A stretch of 57,592 bases of DNA, taken from contig CALYPW010000002.1 in assembly GCA_945278685.1 (NCBI GenBank), positions 1 through 57,592 of the forward strand, written 5' to 3'. The position numbers and the translations under genes are program-made. The DNA is from an uncultured Dolosicoccus sp. Its GTDB lineage: Bacteria > Bacillota > Bacilli > Lactobacillales > Aerococcaceae. Positions 44,436-53,308 of this stretch are shown here, piece after piece (position 1 is the stretch's first letter; every line of letters starts with the position of its first letter). The notes under the pieces are model-generated. The model was not told the origin of the DNA and ran no database searches. It was given only the letters and a program-made list of their open reading frames with translations.

Positions 44436-44807
44436 TTAATTCTCCTTGTCGACTTCGGCGATAAATTCAATCTCTACCCGAGCACCTAAAGGAATACTCG
44501 CAACTTCGACGGCTGAACGCGCTGGGAATGGTTGTGTGAAATATTTGGCATATTCTTCATTCACAGTTCCAAAATCTTCAATATCATCTAGGAAAACAGT
44601 TGTTTTGACAATGTGGTCAAAGTTTAAACCTTCGGTGTCTAACAAAGCTTCAATATTTCTGAAGACTTGTTGTGTTTGATCTACAATATTTCCTTCAACC
44701 AACCGATTCGTCGCTGGATCCAAAGGAATTTGGCCGGAAGCAAACATCAACCCTTGCGTTATACGATGCGTCGAATAGGGACCAACTGTTTGTGGCAATC
44801 GATTCAT
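44436..44807 (-). CDS. ridA: RidA (YjgF/Rid) enamine/imine deaminase
   Basis: RidA hydrolyses reactive 2-aminoacrylate made by PLP enzymes. The 123-residue protein has the GQIPLDPATNRLV region and the catalytic arginine context PARSAVEVASIPLGARVEIE. Normal length. It is first in an operon with the CoA-disulfide-reductase-like gene and lies near a PLP aminotransferase, which fits its protective role. Confidence 0.96.
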   Translation of the reverse strand: MNRLPQTVGPYSTHRITQGLMFASGQIPLDPATNRLVEGNIVDQTQQVFRNIEALLDTEGLNFDHIVKTTVFLDDIEDFGTVNEEYAKYFTQPFPARSAVEVASIPLGARVEIEFIAEVDKEN

Positions 44808-44846
44808 AAATATCTCTCCTTAAAATTTCATTCTTTCTTTAGCTAT

Positions 44847-44852
44847 ATTCTA
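44847..44852 (-). promoter_or_regulatory. Predicted -10 of ridA
   Basis: Minus strand TAGAAT with a TGC extension, 40 nt before the ATG; no good -35. Confidence 0.4.
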
Positions 44853-44886
44853 GCATGATTCAAATAAACTACGTACTTAGGCGCTC

Positions 44887-44911
44887 AAAAAGCCGAGGAG
44901 TCCTCGGCTTC
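44887..44911 (-). terminator. Terminator of the YdcF-like gene
   Basis: Stem AAGCCGAGG/CCTCGGCTT with a 3-base loop and five T on the minus strand, directly at the end of the 44912-45901 gene. Confidence 0.88.
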
Positions 44912-45901
44912 TCAATAAAGTTGGATTAAACCTGCAATTAACATAAACATCGTAAATCCAAAATTTATTTCCTTTGTGAGTAATAGAAGAGCCACATACT
45001 CTCGAATTAAGGAAAAGGGTAATAAATACCAAGAAGTGCTTGTCCCATAATATTTGAAATTCAAATTTAAATAATCAGCATAATAATGGGTTCTCAATAA
45101 GTGAAATGAGTTGCTGACAATGAGTGTTTCCGAAGCGTCAATTTGCAAAGAAGTCAAAATCTTCTGAGAGAATAACAAGTTTTCGTAAGTAGATGTGGCA
45201 CGATCTTCTCGGTAAATTTCTTGCTCTGGAATTCCGAGTTTCATCAAAAAAGCCTTCATTTGTTGCGCTTCCGTTACTTCACGGGACTTCACCAATCCTC
45301 CCGAAACAATGATGATCTTCGAGGAGTCGTAGAGATCTCTTGCAGTCATTAAACGTTGCTTCAGGTTATGAGAAATATTTCCAGCATCATCTACCTCTGC
45401 ACCTAATACGAGCAATGCTTTGATTCCGGCCTGTCGAAGATTCAAGTGATAAAAGATCGTTACTCCAAGATAAGCCAGAAATGAGGATCCAAAAAAGATC
45501 GCTACTCCCGTATAAATATTAATCAATAAATAAATGTCAAAATTTCTTCGTGTCATGATTGAAGTGATGGTTATAAAGATAATTGTTAATAATACAATCA
45601 CTATTAACCAATAGCCGATCTTTTTCAAGTGATGATCGTTTTCTAATTCTCGTGAACGACTCCATCCCAGCATCATTAAAAGAATCAACAAAAACGGCAT
45701 GACGATCACAGACAAGCCGCCGATTAAAAACATAAAATATCGGAAGATATAAATGGCAGTACCGTCATAATGGTAGAAAAGTGCCATCAAGAAAGTCGTC
45801 AATGCAAAAAAGTAACCAACCGTCCGATAACGTCTAAAAGACGGAAGGAAATAACTTAACAGAGAACATAAAAAGAAGGAAAAACTAATGAAATAAAACA
45901 T
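44912..45901 (-). CDS. YdcF/ElyC-like DUF218 domain membrane protein
   Basis: The 329-residue protein has about five membrane helices in residues 1-160 and a C-terminal DUF218 domain (LLVLGAEVDDAGN, IIIVSGGLVK, TSTYENLLFSQKIL, VSNSFHLLR). A final hydrophobic segment lies near 295-325. Related proteins (ElyC, SanA) affect envelope precursor handling; the function here is unknown. It follows rsmI by 18 nt, ending the long dnaX operon. Confidence 0.9.
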   Translation of the reverse strand: MFYFISFSFFLCSLLSYFLPSFRRYRTVGYFFALTTFLMALFYHYDGTAIYIFRYFMFLIGGLSVIVMPFLLILLMMLGWSRSRELENDHHLKKIGYWLIVIVLLTIIFITITSIMTRRNFDIYLLINIYTGVAIFFGSSFLAYLGVTIFYHLNLRQAGIKALLVLGAEVDDAGNISHNLKQRLMTARDLYDSSKIIIVSGGLVKSREVTEAQQMKAFLMKLGIPEQEIYREDRATSTYENLLFSQKILTSLQIDASETLIVSNSFHLLRTHYYADYLNLNFKYYGTSTSWYLLPFSLIREYVALLLLTKEINFGFTMFMLIAGLIQLY

Positions 45902-45919
45902 TGAATCTCCTCCTTTTGG

Positions 45920-46807
45920 CTAGTCAGTCTCTCTTAATTGATGGTAAATATTGTAAATTTCTTTGCGGGAACGATCCAAGTGCTTGGCCACTTGAGCGAT
46001 AGCTTTGTTGGGTTTGATATTCTCATCCTTGATTAATTGTTGAACCTTATGTTGAATACCTTGATCGGAGAATTCTTCCAACGAATGAAGTTCCTGTGCC
46101 TGGGTTTGAATCATCAGAACACATTCTCCTTTAATCGAATTCTGCTTAAGGTAATCCATCACCTGAGAAGCACTCCCCCGTATGTATTCCTCATAACGTT
46201 TGGTCAATTCACGGGCGATAACGATGGATGTTTCCGGAGACAGAAAGTTATAAACAGCCTCAACCGCTTGCCGGATGCGGTAAGGAGACTCATAGAAAAT
46301 AGCGACCCCATTCATTACATTAATCTTTTGAAGAATTTCTTTTTTCTTTTGTTTATTCTTTGGAAAAAAACCATAATAAGCGAATTGATGGATCGGCAAT
46401 CCAGAGGAAATAAGTGCCGTTAAAGCAGCATTTGCTCCCGGAAGAGAAATCACATGAATCCCCACTTCTAAAGCCTCTACAACCAAGGGATGACCTGGAT
46501 CATTGATCAAAGGCATGCCAGCATCAGAAACCAAGGCGATGTCTTTGCCATCTAATAAATGCCGGATGTAGTGGTCAGCTTCTGCTTTGGAAGAATGGTC
46601 ATGAAAACTCTCCAGACGATTATTAATCTCATAATGATTTAACAAATGAATCGTATGTCGTGTATCTTCTGACAAAATAAGAGAGACCTCTGACAAAATC
46701 CTTACACCTCGAAAGGTCATATCCTCCAAATTACCAATGGGAGTAGGAACTAAATACAAATCACCGCGATGGTCATCACCCTTCTGGAAGCTGCGTTGAA
46801 CCTTCAT
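45920..46807 (-). CDS. rsmI: 16S rRNA (cytidine1402-2'-O)-methyltransferase
   Basis: RsmI methylates C1402 in the ribosomal P site. The 295-residue protein has the tetrapyrrole-methylase fold signatures LYLVPTPIGNLEDMTFR (about 17-33), SEDTR, VSDAGMPLINDPG and FYESPYR. Its start overlaps yazA by 4 nt. The order yabA-yabB-yazA-rsmI (yabC) is the Bacillus one. Confidence 0.97.
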   Translation of the reverse strand: MKVQRSFQKGDDHRGDLYLVPTPIGNLEDMTFRGVRILSEVSLILSEDTRHTIHLLNHYEINNRLESFHDHSSKAEADHYIRHLLDGKDIALVSDAGMPLINDPGHPLVVEALEVGIHVISLPGANAALTALISSGLPIHQFAYYGFFPKNKQKKKEILQKINVMNGVAIFYESPYRIRQAVEAVYNFLSPETSIVIARELTKRYEEYIRGSASQVMDYLKQNSIKGECVLMIQTQAQELHSLEEFSDQGIQHKVQQLIKDENIKPNKAIAQVAKHLDRSRKEIYNIYHQLRETD

Positions 46808-47118
46808 GCTTCGTCACTACTTTCTACTTTGTTGATCAAAATAAAATGCTTGCAATCTAGACTTTCGATACCTGCATATTTTAAGTATTCTTCTTTTTGA
46901 CTTCTGGATAATTGCTTAAAGCGGTATTCAGCCTGCATGGCTGCAGATTTAGATACGTGTTTCTCCGCATAAATCATACGTAAAGGCCGTCTGAACTTTA
47001 CACGTGTATACTTGGCACCTAGCCCTTGGTTGTGTTCGTGAAAACGTCGGGTTAAATTGGTGGTATATCCTGCATACAAGCTTTTATCTTTGCAATATAG
47101 GACATAAAAGTAGGCCAT
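46804..47118 (-). CDS. yazA: GIY-YIG nuclease-fold protein, YazA type
   Basis: The 104-residue protein has a GIY-YIG fold (FYVLYCKDKSLYAGYTTNLTRR, conserved R and E further on). Its cellular role is unknown. ATG 47118 is chosen because family members start just before FYVL and it lies 1 nt after the yabB stop, as in re-initiation. An in-frame ATG at 47130 is possible, and neither has a strong ribosome site. Coupled to rsmI by a 4-nt overlap. Confidence 0.9.
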   Translation of the reverse strand: MAYFYVLYCKDKSLYAGYTTNLTRRFHEHNQGLGAKYTRVKFRRPLRMIYAEKHVSKSAAMQAEYRFKQLSRSQKEEYLKYAGIESLDCKHFILINKVESSDEA

Positions 47119-47119
47119 T

Positions 47120-47878
47120 TTATTTACCATAATAAATTTGTTGAAGTTCTGGTGTATAATTTTCAGAATCATCATAAACGATGAGTGGCACTTCAACATT
47201 CACACCACCTTTATTACCCCCATAGATGGCTTCAACTAATACTGTATTGGCTGGGCGATCTTTCTTTGGATGAACAAAACGCAAACGATGAACAGAAAAG
47301 TTGTGCCTCCACAAAGCATCCATAATTTCATCTAATCGACTGGGTCGATGAACAAACACTAGACGCCCTTTCATCTTTAACACCTGACCTGCCTTGGCAA
47401 CCCATTGCTCCAGAGTCAGTAAAATTTCGTGCCGAGCAATGGCATGAGCCTCTACTTGATGATGATTGTGATGGTCTCCAAGAGTAAAATAAGGCGGATT
47501 ACAAGTGACGATGTCATATAAGACGTCATGTCGCTTAAACTCATTGACATCCCCCCGAATCATTTGAATTTGATCTTCCAATCCATTCATCTGAATACTT
47601 CTTTGCGCCATCTCTACCAAATCTTTTTGAATTTCTAATCCAAGAATTGCACTGGAGGTCTTGTGACTTAATAATAAAGGAATGACACCATTCCCACTAC
47701 AAAAATCCACGATATGGTGGGTTCGCCGAGTCACTCTAACAAAATCAGCCAATAAAATTGCATCCATAGAAAAAGAAAAAAAATTAGGGTTTTGAACAAT
47801 TCCCAGAGATTCGCGAAAAAAGAGATCCACTTGTTCTTGGGGCTTCAAAAATGTTTGAAAATTCTTATTGGTCTTCAA
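47120..47878 (-). CDS. yabB: tRNA1(Val) (adenine37-N6)-methyltransferase-like protein, YabB
   Basis: The 252-residue protein is an SAM-dependent N6-adenine methylase with motif I VDFCSGNGVIPLLL and catalytic VTCNPPYF (about 128-135), like TrmN6/YfiC. The substrate tRNA is inferred from family. It overlaps yabA by 14 nt. Confidence 0.92.
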   Translation of the reverse strand: MKTNKNFQTFLKPQEQVDLFFRESLGIVQNPNFFSFSMDAILLADFVRVTRRTHHIVDFCSGNGVIPLLLSHKTSSAILGLEIQKDLVEMAQRSIQMNGLEDQIQMIRGDVNEFKRHDVLYDIVTCNPPYFTLGDHHNHHQVEAHAIARHEILLTLEQWVAKAGQVLKMKGRLVFVHRPSRLDEIMDALWRHNFSVHRLRFVHPKKDRPANTVLVEAIYGGNKGGVNVEVPLIVYDDSENYTPELQQIYYGK

Positions 47879-48230
47879 ATTGATTGATAACTCCTAAACA
47901 CAAAAGACAATCTTGTTCCAATGACGATCGTTGTTGCCCATAATATAGATGACAAATATGAATTCCTTCGTGATAGAACTCCAAAAGGTGTTCTTTTCCC
48001 GATAAATGAGTGGTTTCGTTGTCGGTGGGTGTAGGTTCTTGAACAGGATTTTCCATCTGCTGGTGCAAATTTTGAGTCAGTTCTTTGAGATCGTAATTTA
48101 ATAATAACAGTCGGTTGTTTTCTTCAACAGTATCTCTAAGTGCTTGTTGCAATTGACTAATAGTCTGATTTAATTCTTGAACTTGTTCTTCGGATCGTTC
48201 GATCAGCTGATAAATTTCTTCTTTATTCAT
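47865..48230 (-). CDS. yabA: Replication initiation control protein YabA
   Basis: YabA binds DnaA and DnaN to limit re-initiation. The 121-residue protein has an N-terminal leucine-zipper coiled coil (about 1-60) and a C-terminal zinc domain with ligands in HICHLYYG and DCLLC. Length and layout are as in Bacillus. It lies 47 nt after holB in the same operon. Confidence 0.96.
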   Translation of the reverse strand: MNKEEIYQLIERSEEQVQELNQTISQLQQALRDTVEENNRLLLLNYDLKELTQNLHQQMENPVQEPTPTDNETTHLSGKEHLLEFYHEGIHICHLYYGQQRSSLEQDCLLCLGVINQFEDQ

Positions 48231-48277
48231 CCATTTCCCTACTTTCTATTAGACATTGCAAAACTTGCGTGACTAAA

Positions 48278-49234
48278 TTATTTCCAGCAGGCAAGTTTAA
48301 TAGCTAGGCGCTCGAAAACCAATTGTACGGACACGTTGGCGTTGAGGTATTGGTAGGATTCTGCCAAATATTTATTTATCCACAACAATTGTTCCTGATC
48401 CGCAACTGACCGTTCATTCAACTGATTCAAATAATGCATTTGAAATCCATAATCTTTCCCCAAGGTCTTCATTAGGAAACTGTGATTCAGAACCGTCAAA
48501 TAATCCAAGGCATCACAAGCCTGATAGTGAGACTGTCGATGAAGCTCTTGATGTTGGATAGAAACAAAGGTATGAGGACTTCTTTCAATTAACAAAGAAT
48601 AAAAATGATTCAAAGCAAGTATCCATTGTTCAAAAGCCTCTTCTTCATAATCTTCTAACCAGCGATCAATAGATTCACTTTTAAAACAAGCGACTATCTG
48701 GGCATGATGACGCATCATTCCACTCTCTTCTAAATACGCAAGCATATCCTCGGGCTGAGAATCAGTAAAATTGATTGTTTGAACCCGTGAAAGAATTGTG
48801 GGTAGCAGTTGCTGAGCATCCGATGCGTACAGAAAAATATAACTGTTAGCAACCGGATCCTCCAGAATCTTCAACAAGGCATTGCTTGCTTGCTGATTCA
48901 TGCATTCAGCTTGATGAACAATCGCCAGTTTAAAATTGGTTTCAACGGGGCTTTTAGACAACCATTCTCTCAGATAACGGATCTGATCCACACGGATGTA
49001 GCGGCCATCTGGACGAATATGTAGAATATCTGCCAGTCGATTGTCTTCAACACGTTGGTGGATCACTCTCATTTGGTAGGGATCATCTACCTGTCGGCCA
49101 ATGAGACTCTGAGCAATGAATGTCACCAGATAATCTTTTTCTGTCGAGGAGTCCCCAACTAGAAGGTAGCCATGGGCTAAGCGATTATTCGCAATCAATT
49201 CATGAAAGTACTTCTTTTCGGATGAGAGACTCAT
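48278..49234 (-). CDS. holB: DNA polymerase III delta-prime subunit, lacking the zinc-finger cysteines
   Basis: Delta-prime is the stator of the clamp loader. The 318-residue protein has the degenerate ATP site typical of the subunit (LLVGDSSTEKDYL), then VDQIRYLREWLS, HQAECMNQQASNALLKILEDP and the sensor region SRVQTI. The four-cysteine zinc module expected after the first helix (residues about 35-65) has no Cys at all, although the flanking sequence aligns. It lies between darA and yabA. Confidence 0.92.
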   Translation of the reverse strand: MSLSSEKKYFHELIANNRLAHGYLLVGDSSTEKDYLVTFIAQSLIGRQVDDPYQMRVIHQRVEDNRLADILHIRPDGRYIRVDQIRYLREWLSKSPVETNFKLAIVHQAECMNQQASNALLKILEDPVANSYIFLYASDAQQLLPTILSRVQTINFTDSQPEDMLAYLEESGMMRHHAQIVACFKSESIDRWLEDYEEEAFEQWILALNHFYSLLIERSPHTFVSIQHQELHRQSHYQACDALDYLTVLNHSFLMKTLGKDYGFQMHYLNQLNERSVADQEQLLWINKYLAESYQYLNANVSVQLVFERLAIKLACWK

Positions 49235-49249
49235 GACAACTCTCCCTTG

Positions 49250-49579
49250 CTAAAATTTGTAAAAGCTGTCCACTGGTAATACGAAAACAATGGCTCCGCC
49301 TACTTTGACCTTCACTTGCATGGAAGAGGTTAAGTCCATCCCGATGTCTAAATTTCCTGAAGAGGAAACAAATTGCACACGTGTTTGTGAGCTAATGCGG
49401 ATGACATCTAGAACGTCTTCTACTTTTTCTTCTTCGATTCCAATCAAGTAAGTGACGTTGCCGGCACGCAAGAATCCACCTGTTGAACTCAGTTTGGTTG
49501 CACGAATATCATTATCTAAAAATGCTTGACTCAATTTCTTTTCATCTTTTTCTTGGATAATTGCAACAATTAGTTTCAT
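49250..49579 (-). CDS. darA: Cyclic-di-AMP receptor DarA (PstA, YaaQ family)
   Basis: A PII-like trimeric protein that binds c-di-AMP; its downstream partner is unknown. The 109-residue protein has MKLIVAIIQEKD and KLSSTGGFLRAGNVTYLIGI, the ligand loop motif of the family. It overlaps tmk by 4 nt, the conserved tmk-yaaQ-holB order. With cbpA this is the second c-di-AMP receptor in the window. Confidence 0.97.
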   Translation of the reverse strand: MKLIVAIIQEKDEKKLSQAFLDNDIRATKLSSTGGFLRAGNVTYLIGIEEEKVEDVLDVIRISSQTRVQFVSSSGNLDIGMDLTSSMQVKVKVGGAIVFVLPVDSFYKF

Positions 49580-50229
49580 GTAGCTTCCTCCTCTAGAATT
49601 CCGTGAGTAATAAGCAATTGATAACAGGTCTGGGCGACTTCCTCCACAGACTTTGTTCCATCAATGACGTGAATACGTTGAGGTTGATCCTTCGCTAAAC
49701 GAAGGAATGCCTCCCGAGTCTGTTCATGGAACACTAAAGACTCCTGATCTAATCGATCATATTGCCTACTTCCTTGTGCTTGCTTAATTCTTTGCAAGCC
49801 TACTTCAGCAGGCACATCTATCAGAAAAGTCACATCTGGTAAATAACCTTCAATGGCAAAATCATTAATTTCTTTTACCAGTTCGACTGGGATATCTCGA
49901 CCAGTTCCTTGATAAGCGATAGAGCTGTCCACGTATCGATCTGAAATCACTAGTTTACCAGCTTCGACCGCTGGTCGAATAGTTTCGACGACGTGCTGAC
50001 GTCTAGAAGCTGCGTACAACAACGCTTCCGTACGAGGATCCATCTGCGTGTGATCAACATCGAGGATGATCTCTCTGATCTTTTCGCCGATCATGTTCCC
50101 ACCAGGTTCTCGTGTGACTACCGGATCTATACCGCAGTGGTCGTTGATCATCTGTAGAAGTTTGTTTAAAACACTGGTCTTGCCCGATCCATCTGGTCCT
50201 TCGAGTGTGACAAACTTTCCTTGTTTCAT
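49576..50229 (-). CDS. tmk: Thymidylate kinase
   Basis: Phosphorylates dTMP to dTDP. The 217-residue protein has the P-loop LEGPDGSGKTS (about 9-19), the DRX-type TREPGG and SDRYVDSSIAYQG. Normal length, intact motifs. Follows recR by 14 nt. Confidence 0.98.
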   Translation of the reverse strand: MKQGKFVTLEGPDGSGKTSVLNKLLQMINDHCGIDPVVTREPGGNMIGEKIREIILDVDHTQMDPRTEALLYAASRRQHVVETIRPAVEAGKLVISDRYVDSSIAYQGTGRDIPVELVKEINDFAIEGYLPDVTFLIDVPAEVGLQRIKQAQGSRQYDRLDQESLVFHEQTREAFLRLAKDQPQRIHVIDGTKSVEEVAQTCYQLLITHGILEEEAT

Positions 50230-50243
50230 GACTAGCTCCCTTC

Positions 50244-50840
50244 TTATAATTCTCTACGACCTTCTATAGCACGATACAAGGTCATCTCATCTGCATACTC
50301 AATATCACTACCTACCGCTAGACCATGCGCCAATCGTGTTACTTTTATACCAGCAGGTTTAATTAAACGCGACAGATACATGGATGTGGCTTCTCCTTCA
50401 GCAGTCGCATTGGTAGCCACGATCACTTCTTCGATCTCTTCTTCTTGCAAACGTTTAATGAGTTGAGAAATATTGATGTCATCAGGTCCTGTTCCTTCCA
50501 TGGGTGACAACACTCCATGCAATACATGATAGACACCATCATACTCATGCATTCGCTCCATAGCCATCACATCTTGCGAATCTTCCACAACTAATACTAC
50601 TGAGCGATCCCTCGTTTCATCTTGACAAATGCTACAAGGATCAATATCCGTAATATTTCCACAAATATTACAGTAAGTGAGATCTCTTTTGATGTTAATC
50701 AATGATTGCGCGAATTCAGTGACATCATTTTCATTCATTTCTAAAATATAAAAAGTCAGTCTCGCAGCAGTCTTCGCCCCAATTCCTGGTAACTTGCTAA
50801 AGCTATTAATGAGCTTAGCAATCGGCAACGGATATTGCAT
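50244..50840 (-). CDS. recR: Recombination mediator RecR
   Basis: RecR loads RecA with RecF/RecO. The 198-residue protein has the helix-hairpin-helix [12 protein letters not shown], a zinc finger with [16 protein letters not shown] (about 57-72) and a Toprim domain ([12 protein letters not shown]). It lies 18 nt after ebfC. Confidence 0.98.
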   Translation of the reverse strand: MQYPLPIAKLINSFSKLPGIGAKTAARLTFYILEMNENDVTEFAQSLINIKRDLTYCNICGNITDIDPCSICQDETRDRSVVLVVEDSQDVMAMERMHEYDGVYHVLHGVLSPMEGTGPDDINISQLIKRLQEEEIEEVIVATNATAEGEATSMYLSRLIKPAGIKVTRLAHGLAVGSDIEYADEMTLYRAIEGRREL

Positions 50841-50858
50841 TGTGTAATTCTCCTTCTA

Positions 50859-51179
50859 CTAGAACGGCAAATTCAACCCTTGAGTGAATTGTCCCATCTT
50901 TGCTTGTATCTCATCTTCTACTTTCTTCATCGCATCATTGATAGTGGCAATGATTAAGTCTTGCATCATATCCGCATCTTCTGGATCGATTAATTCTTTT
51001 GAAACAACCAGATCGAGGATCTCGCGTTTCCCGTTGACCTTCACCTGAACCAGTTGATGACGATCCATAACTTCGAAGACGGTTTCTTCTAATTCTTTTT
51101 GAGTGTCCTCCATGTTCTTTTGCATTTGTTGAACTTGCTTCATCATGCCTTGCATATTACCCATATTTCCTAAATTCAT
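50859..51179 (-). CDS. ebfC: YbaB/EbfC nucleoid-associated protein
   Basis: A small DNA-binding dimer. The 106-residue protein starts MNLGNMGNMQGMMKQVQQMQ with a long helical N-terminus and carries VKVNGKREILDLVVSKELID in the middle. It lies between dnaX and recR as in most bacteria. Confidence 0.97.
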   Translation of the reverse strand: MNLGNMGNMQGMMKQVQQMQKNMEDTQKELEETVFEVMDRHQLVQVKVNGKREILDLVVSKELIDPEDADMMQDLIIATINDAMKKVEDEIQAKMGQFTQGLNLPF

Positions 51180-51194
51180 TCTAATTCCTCTTTC

Positions 51195-53099
51195 TTATTG
51201 ATTTTTTATTTCAATGTTATCTTCACCAAAAATATCGATGGCTTTTTGGACAACTTCCGGTATCTCTGAATTCTCGTCTATTTCTTGAGGGATAGACTCC
51301 TCTAATGGTTGATCCAACACAGCCTCTTCCACGCTGGCAGGTGTAGGAGAAGATGGCTCTAGAACAGATTCTGTTGCGGGATCTAAAGCTTCTTCAGCAT
51401 CCTCAGATGCTTTATCTTCGTGTGGTTGTTCTTGCTGTAAAATTATCGGTTGGCGATTGTTTTGTTCCCAGAGAATGCGATAATTCTTACGAACTTCTGG
51501 CCACTCTTGTTCCAACACATAGCTAAAAGTTACTTGTTCTTCCAAATATTCTGCAGAGACATGTGTCAAAAGATCGTTTAATTCACGATTTCCCTGCACC
51601 GCTCCACAAAATGTTCGACGTTCAAAACCTAACAAAACACGACCGGTGCCGGCTGCTAACGGCTGAGTTCCACGAAAGAGATTTCTTTCTTGGACAGGAA
51701 GTGCATTTAATATCCTTTCCCATTGAGACTTTATATTTTGCAAGTGATCACGGGTTGCCACATTTAATACCTGATAAATATCATTCAAATCTTGCTGATA
51801 GAAGGTATCCAGATGTCTGGGACGCGATCGTTGAACTTGTGTTTGTGTCTTCTTCTCTTGGGAAGGGAGGTTCACGATAGACTGAGTCTGTTGGATCAAA
51901 TCAGAGAGTTGACCCTCGAGTTGTTGAATGCGATTTTCCAATCTTTGAATCACGTTCGAATCTGTCGACGTGTGAACGGCGGAAGATGCCACGGGTTTAA
52001 CAGTCCCTTTTGTTTCTTGAAGTAACACACGATTGGCCACTTGAACCGTTAGCATTTCCAGATACAAATCTGGGTGCGTTGAAACACGCATCTGGTATTG
52101 AGTGTTATTTAATTGGTCAATCAATAAATAATAAAACTCAGCGTCAATTTGTTCACGAATCGGCGCAATTTGATCATCGGTTAATAATGTGTGATTTTGG
52201 GAAGTGTGCAAGGTTAACAGCATGTCCCGGCTAAACAAGAATAATTCCTCTAAAAAACGACTGGCTTGCTTGCCAACGTGAAATTGTTGTTCAAGGATCT
52301 GTAGAGCTTCTTCGCTTTCACCCTGGTAAACTTTTAAAAGATAATCCACATAGTAGCGTTGATCCAAACTTCCAGATACTTCCAAAGTAACTTTTGTCGT
52401 TACTTTCTGTCCCAGCGCATAGGAAATACTCTGATCCAAAAGACTTAAGCTGTCTCGCATTCCCCCATTGGCTGCACGGGAGATGATCGCCAGAGCTTCC
52501 TCTTCATAATCAATTCCTTCTTCACCAAGAATCTTCTCCATCTGTGCCATTAAATCTGGATCCTTGATTCTTTGGAAATCAAAGCGCTGGGTTCTAGAAA
52601 TAATTGTCGTTGGAATTCGATGCGGTTCCGTGGTTGCTAGAATAAAGATTACTTGCGCAGGTGGTTCCTCTAAAGTTTTTAGGAGGGCATTAAAAGCACC
52701 TGTTGTCAGCATGTGCACTTCGTCGATAATGTAGACCTTGTATTGTGCTTGTGTCGGTGCATAACGAACATTTTCTCTTAAATCACGAATTTCAGCGACA
52801 CCATTGTTACTGGCAGCGTCAATTTCAATGACATCACTGACCATGTCCTCAGTAATACCTCGGCAAAGTTCGCACTCATTACAGGGGTTTCCATCAGTTT
52901 GATTGGGACAATTCACAGCCTTTGCCAATATTTTGGCTGTACTGGTCTTTCCGGTTCCACGAGATCCAGTGAACAAATAAGCGTGGCTTGGCTGATTATC
53001 CTTCACTGCATTCTTCAGCGTGTTAGCAATCATTGTTTGACCAACCAACTCATCAAAAGTTTGTGGACGCCAAACCCGATATAATGCTTGATAACTCAT
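51195..53099 (-). CDS. dnaX: DNA polymerase III subunits gamma/tau
   Basis: The clamp-loader ATPase. The 634-residue protein has Walker A GSRGTGKTSTAK (about 45-56), a zinc module CPNQTDGNPCNECELC, Walker B IIDEVHMLT and sensor TTEPHRIPTTI. A long tau C-terminal region (about 370-634) with a coiled coil and an acidic Glu/Pro-rich tail follows. ATG 53099 follows AAAGGGGAG; the open frame further upstream runs through the promoter and is not used. No slippery frameshift site is needed to explain a product of this length. First protein gene after the SRP RNA. Confidence 0.96.
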   Translation of the reverse strand: MSYQALYRVWRPQTFDELVGQTMIANTLKNAVKDNQPSHAYLFTGSRGTGKTSTAKILAKAVNCPNQTDGNPCNECELCRGITEDMVSDVIEIDAASNNGVAEIRDLRENVRYAPTQAQYKVYIIDEVHMLTTGAFNALLKTLEEPPAQVIFILATTEPHRIPTTIISRTQRFDFQRIKDPDLMAQMEKILGEEGIDYEEEALAIISRAANGGMRDSLSLLDQSISYALGQKVTTKVTLEVSGSLDQRYYVDYLLKVYQGESEEALQILEQQFHVGKQASRFLEELFLFSRDMLLTLHTSQNHTLLTDDQIAPIREQIDAEFYYLLIDQLNNTQYQMRVSTHPDLYLEMLTVQVANRVLLQETKGTVKPVASSAVHTSTDSNVIQRLENRIQQLEGQLSDLIQQTQSIVNLPSQEKKTQTQVQRSRPRHLDTFYQQDLNDIYQVLNVATRDHLQNIKSQWERILNALPVQERNLFRGTQPLAAGTGRVLLGFERRTFCGAVQGNRELNDLLTHVSAEYLEEQVTFSYVLEQEWPEVRKNYRILWEQNNRQPIILQQEQPHEDKASEDAEEALDPATESVLEPSSPTPASVEEAVLDQPLEESIPQEIDENSEIPEVVQKAIDIFGEDNIEIKNQ

Positions 53100-53136
53100 G
53101 TTCTGCTCCCCTTTCTCGTCATTAGTTTCATCCCTA

Positions 53137-53142
53137 ACTATA
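53137..53142 (-). promoter_or_regulatory. Predicted -10 of the dnaX operon
   Basis: Minus strand TATAGT with a TGG extension, directly after the SRP RNA downstream hairpin and 37 nt before the dnaX ATG. A -35 is not clear. Confidence 0.5.
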
Positions 53143-53144
53143 CC

Positions 53145-53175
53145 AAAAAGCCAGCCCTGAAAACAGTGCTGGCTT
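53145..53175 (-). terminator. Terminator downstream of the SRP RNA gene
   Basis: Stem AAGCCAGC/GCTGGCTT with a 12-base loop and five T on the minus strand, between ffs and dnaX. The ffs end itself also has a T-run at 53191-53196. Confidence 0.75.
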
Positions 53176-53190
53176 CGTAACTTAATATAT

Positions 53191-53266
53191 AAAAAAGGCA
53201 CATAGCTTCATCACTTATAGCTGCTATCTTCCGATCCTGACTCATTCGTGAATCCACTATTGCCAT
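53191..53266 (-). ncRNA. ffs: Signal recognition particle RNA (small, 4.5S-like)
   Basis: The minus strand has the domain IV hallmark GTCAGGATCGGAAGATAGCA, with the GGAA tetraloop and the asymmetric internal loops that bind Ffh. It is enclosed by a long hairpin: GGCA ... TGCC at the base, ATAG/CTAT and TTCAC/GTGA further in. About 70-76 nt, so it is the short form without an Alu domain, unlike the scRNA of Bacillus. It ends in a T-run and has its own promoter. Its position before dnaX is the same as scr in Bacillus. Confidence 0.92.
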
Positions 53267-53272
53267 GAACAT

Positions 53273-53301
53273 ATTTTACCACAGTCCTCATTCAAAAGCA
53301 A
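53273..53301 (-). promoter_or_regulatory. Promoter of the SRP RNA gene
   Basis: Minus strand TTGCTT (53296-53301), 17 bp ending in TGG, TAAAAT (53273-53278), with RNA start 7 nt downstream. Confidence 0.75.
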
Positions 53302-53308
53302 AAAAATA

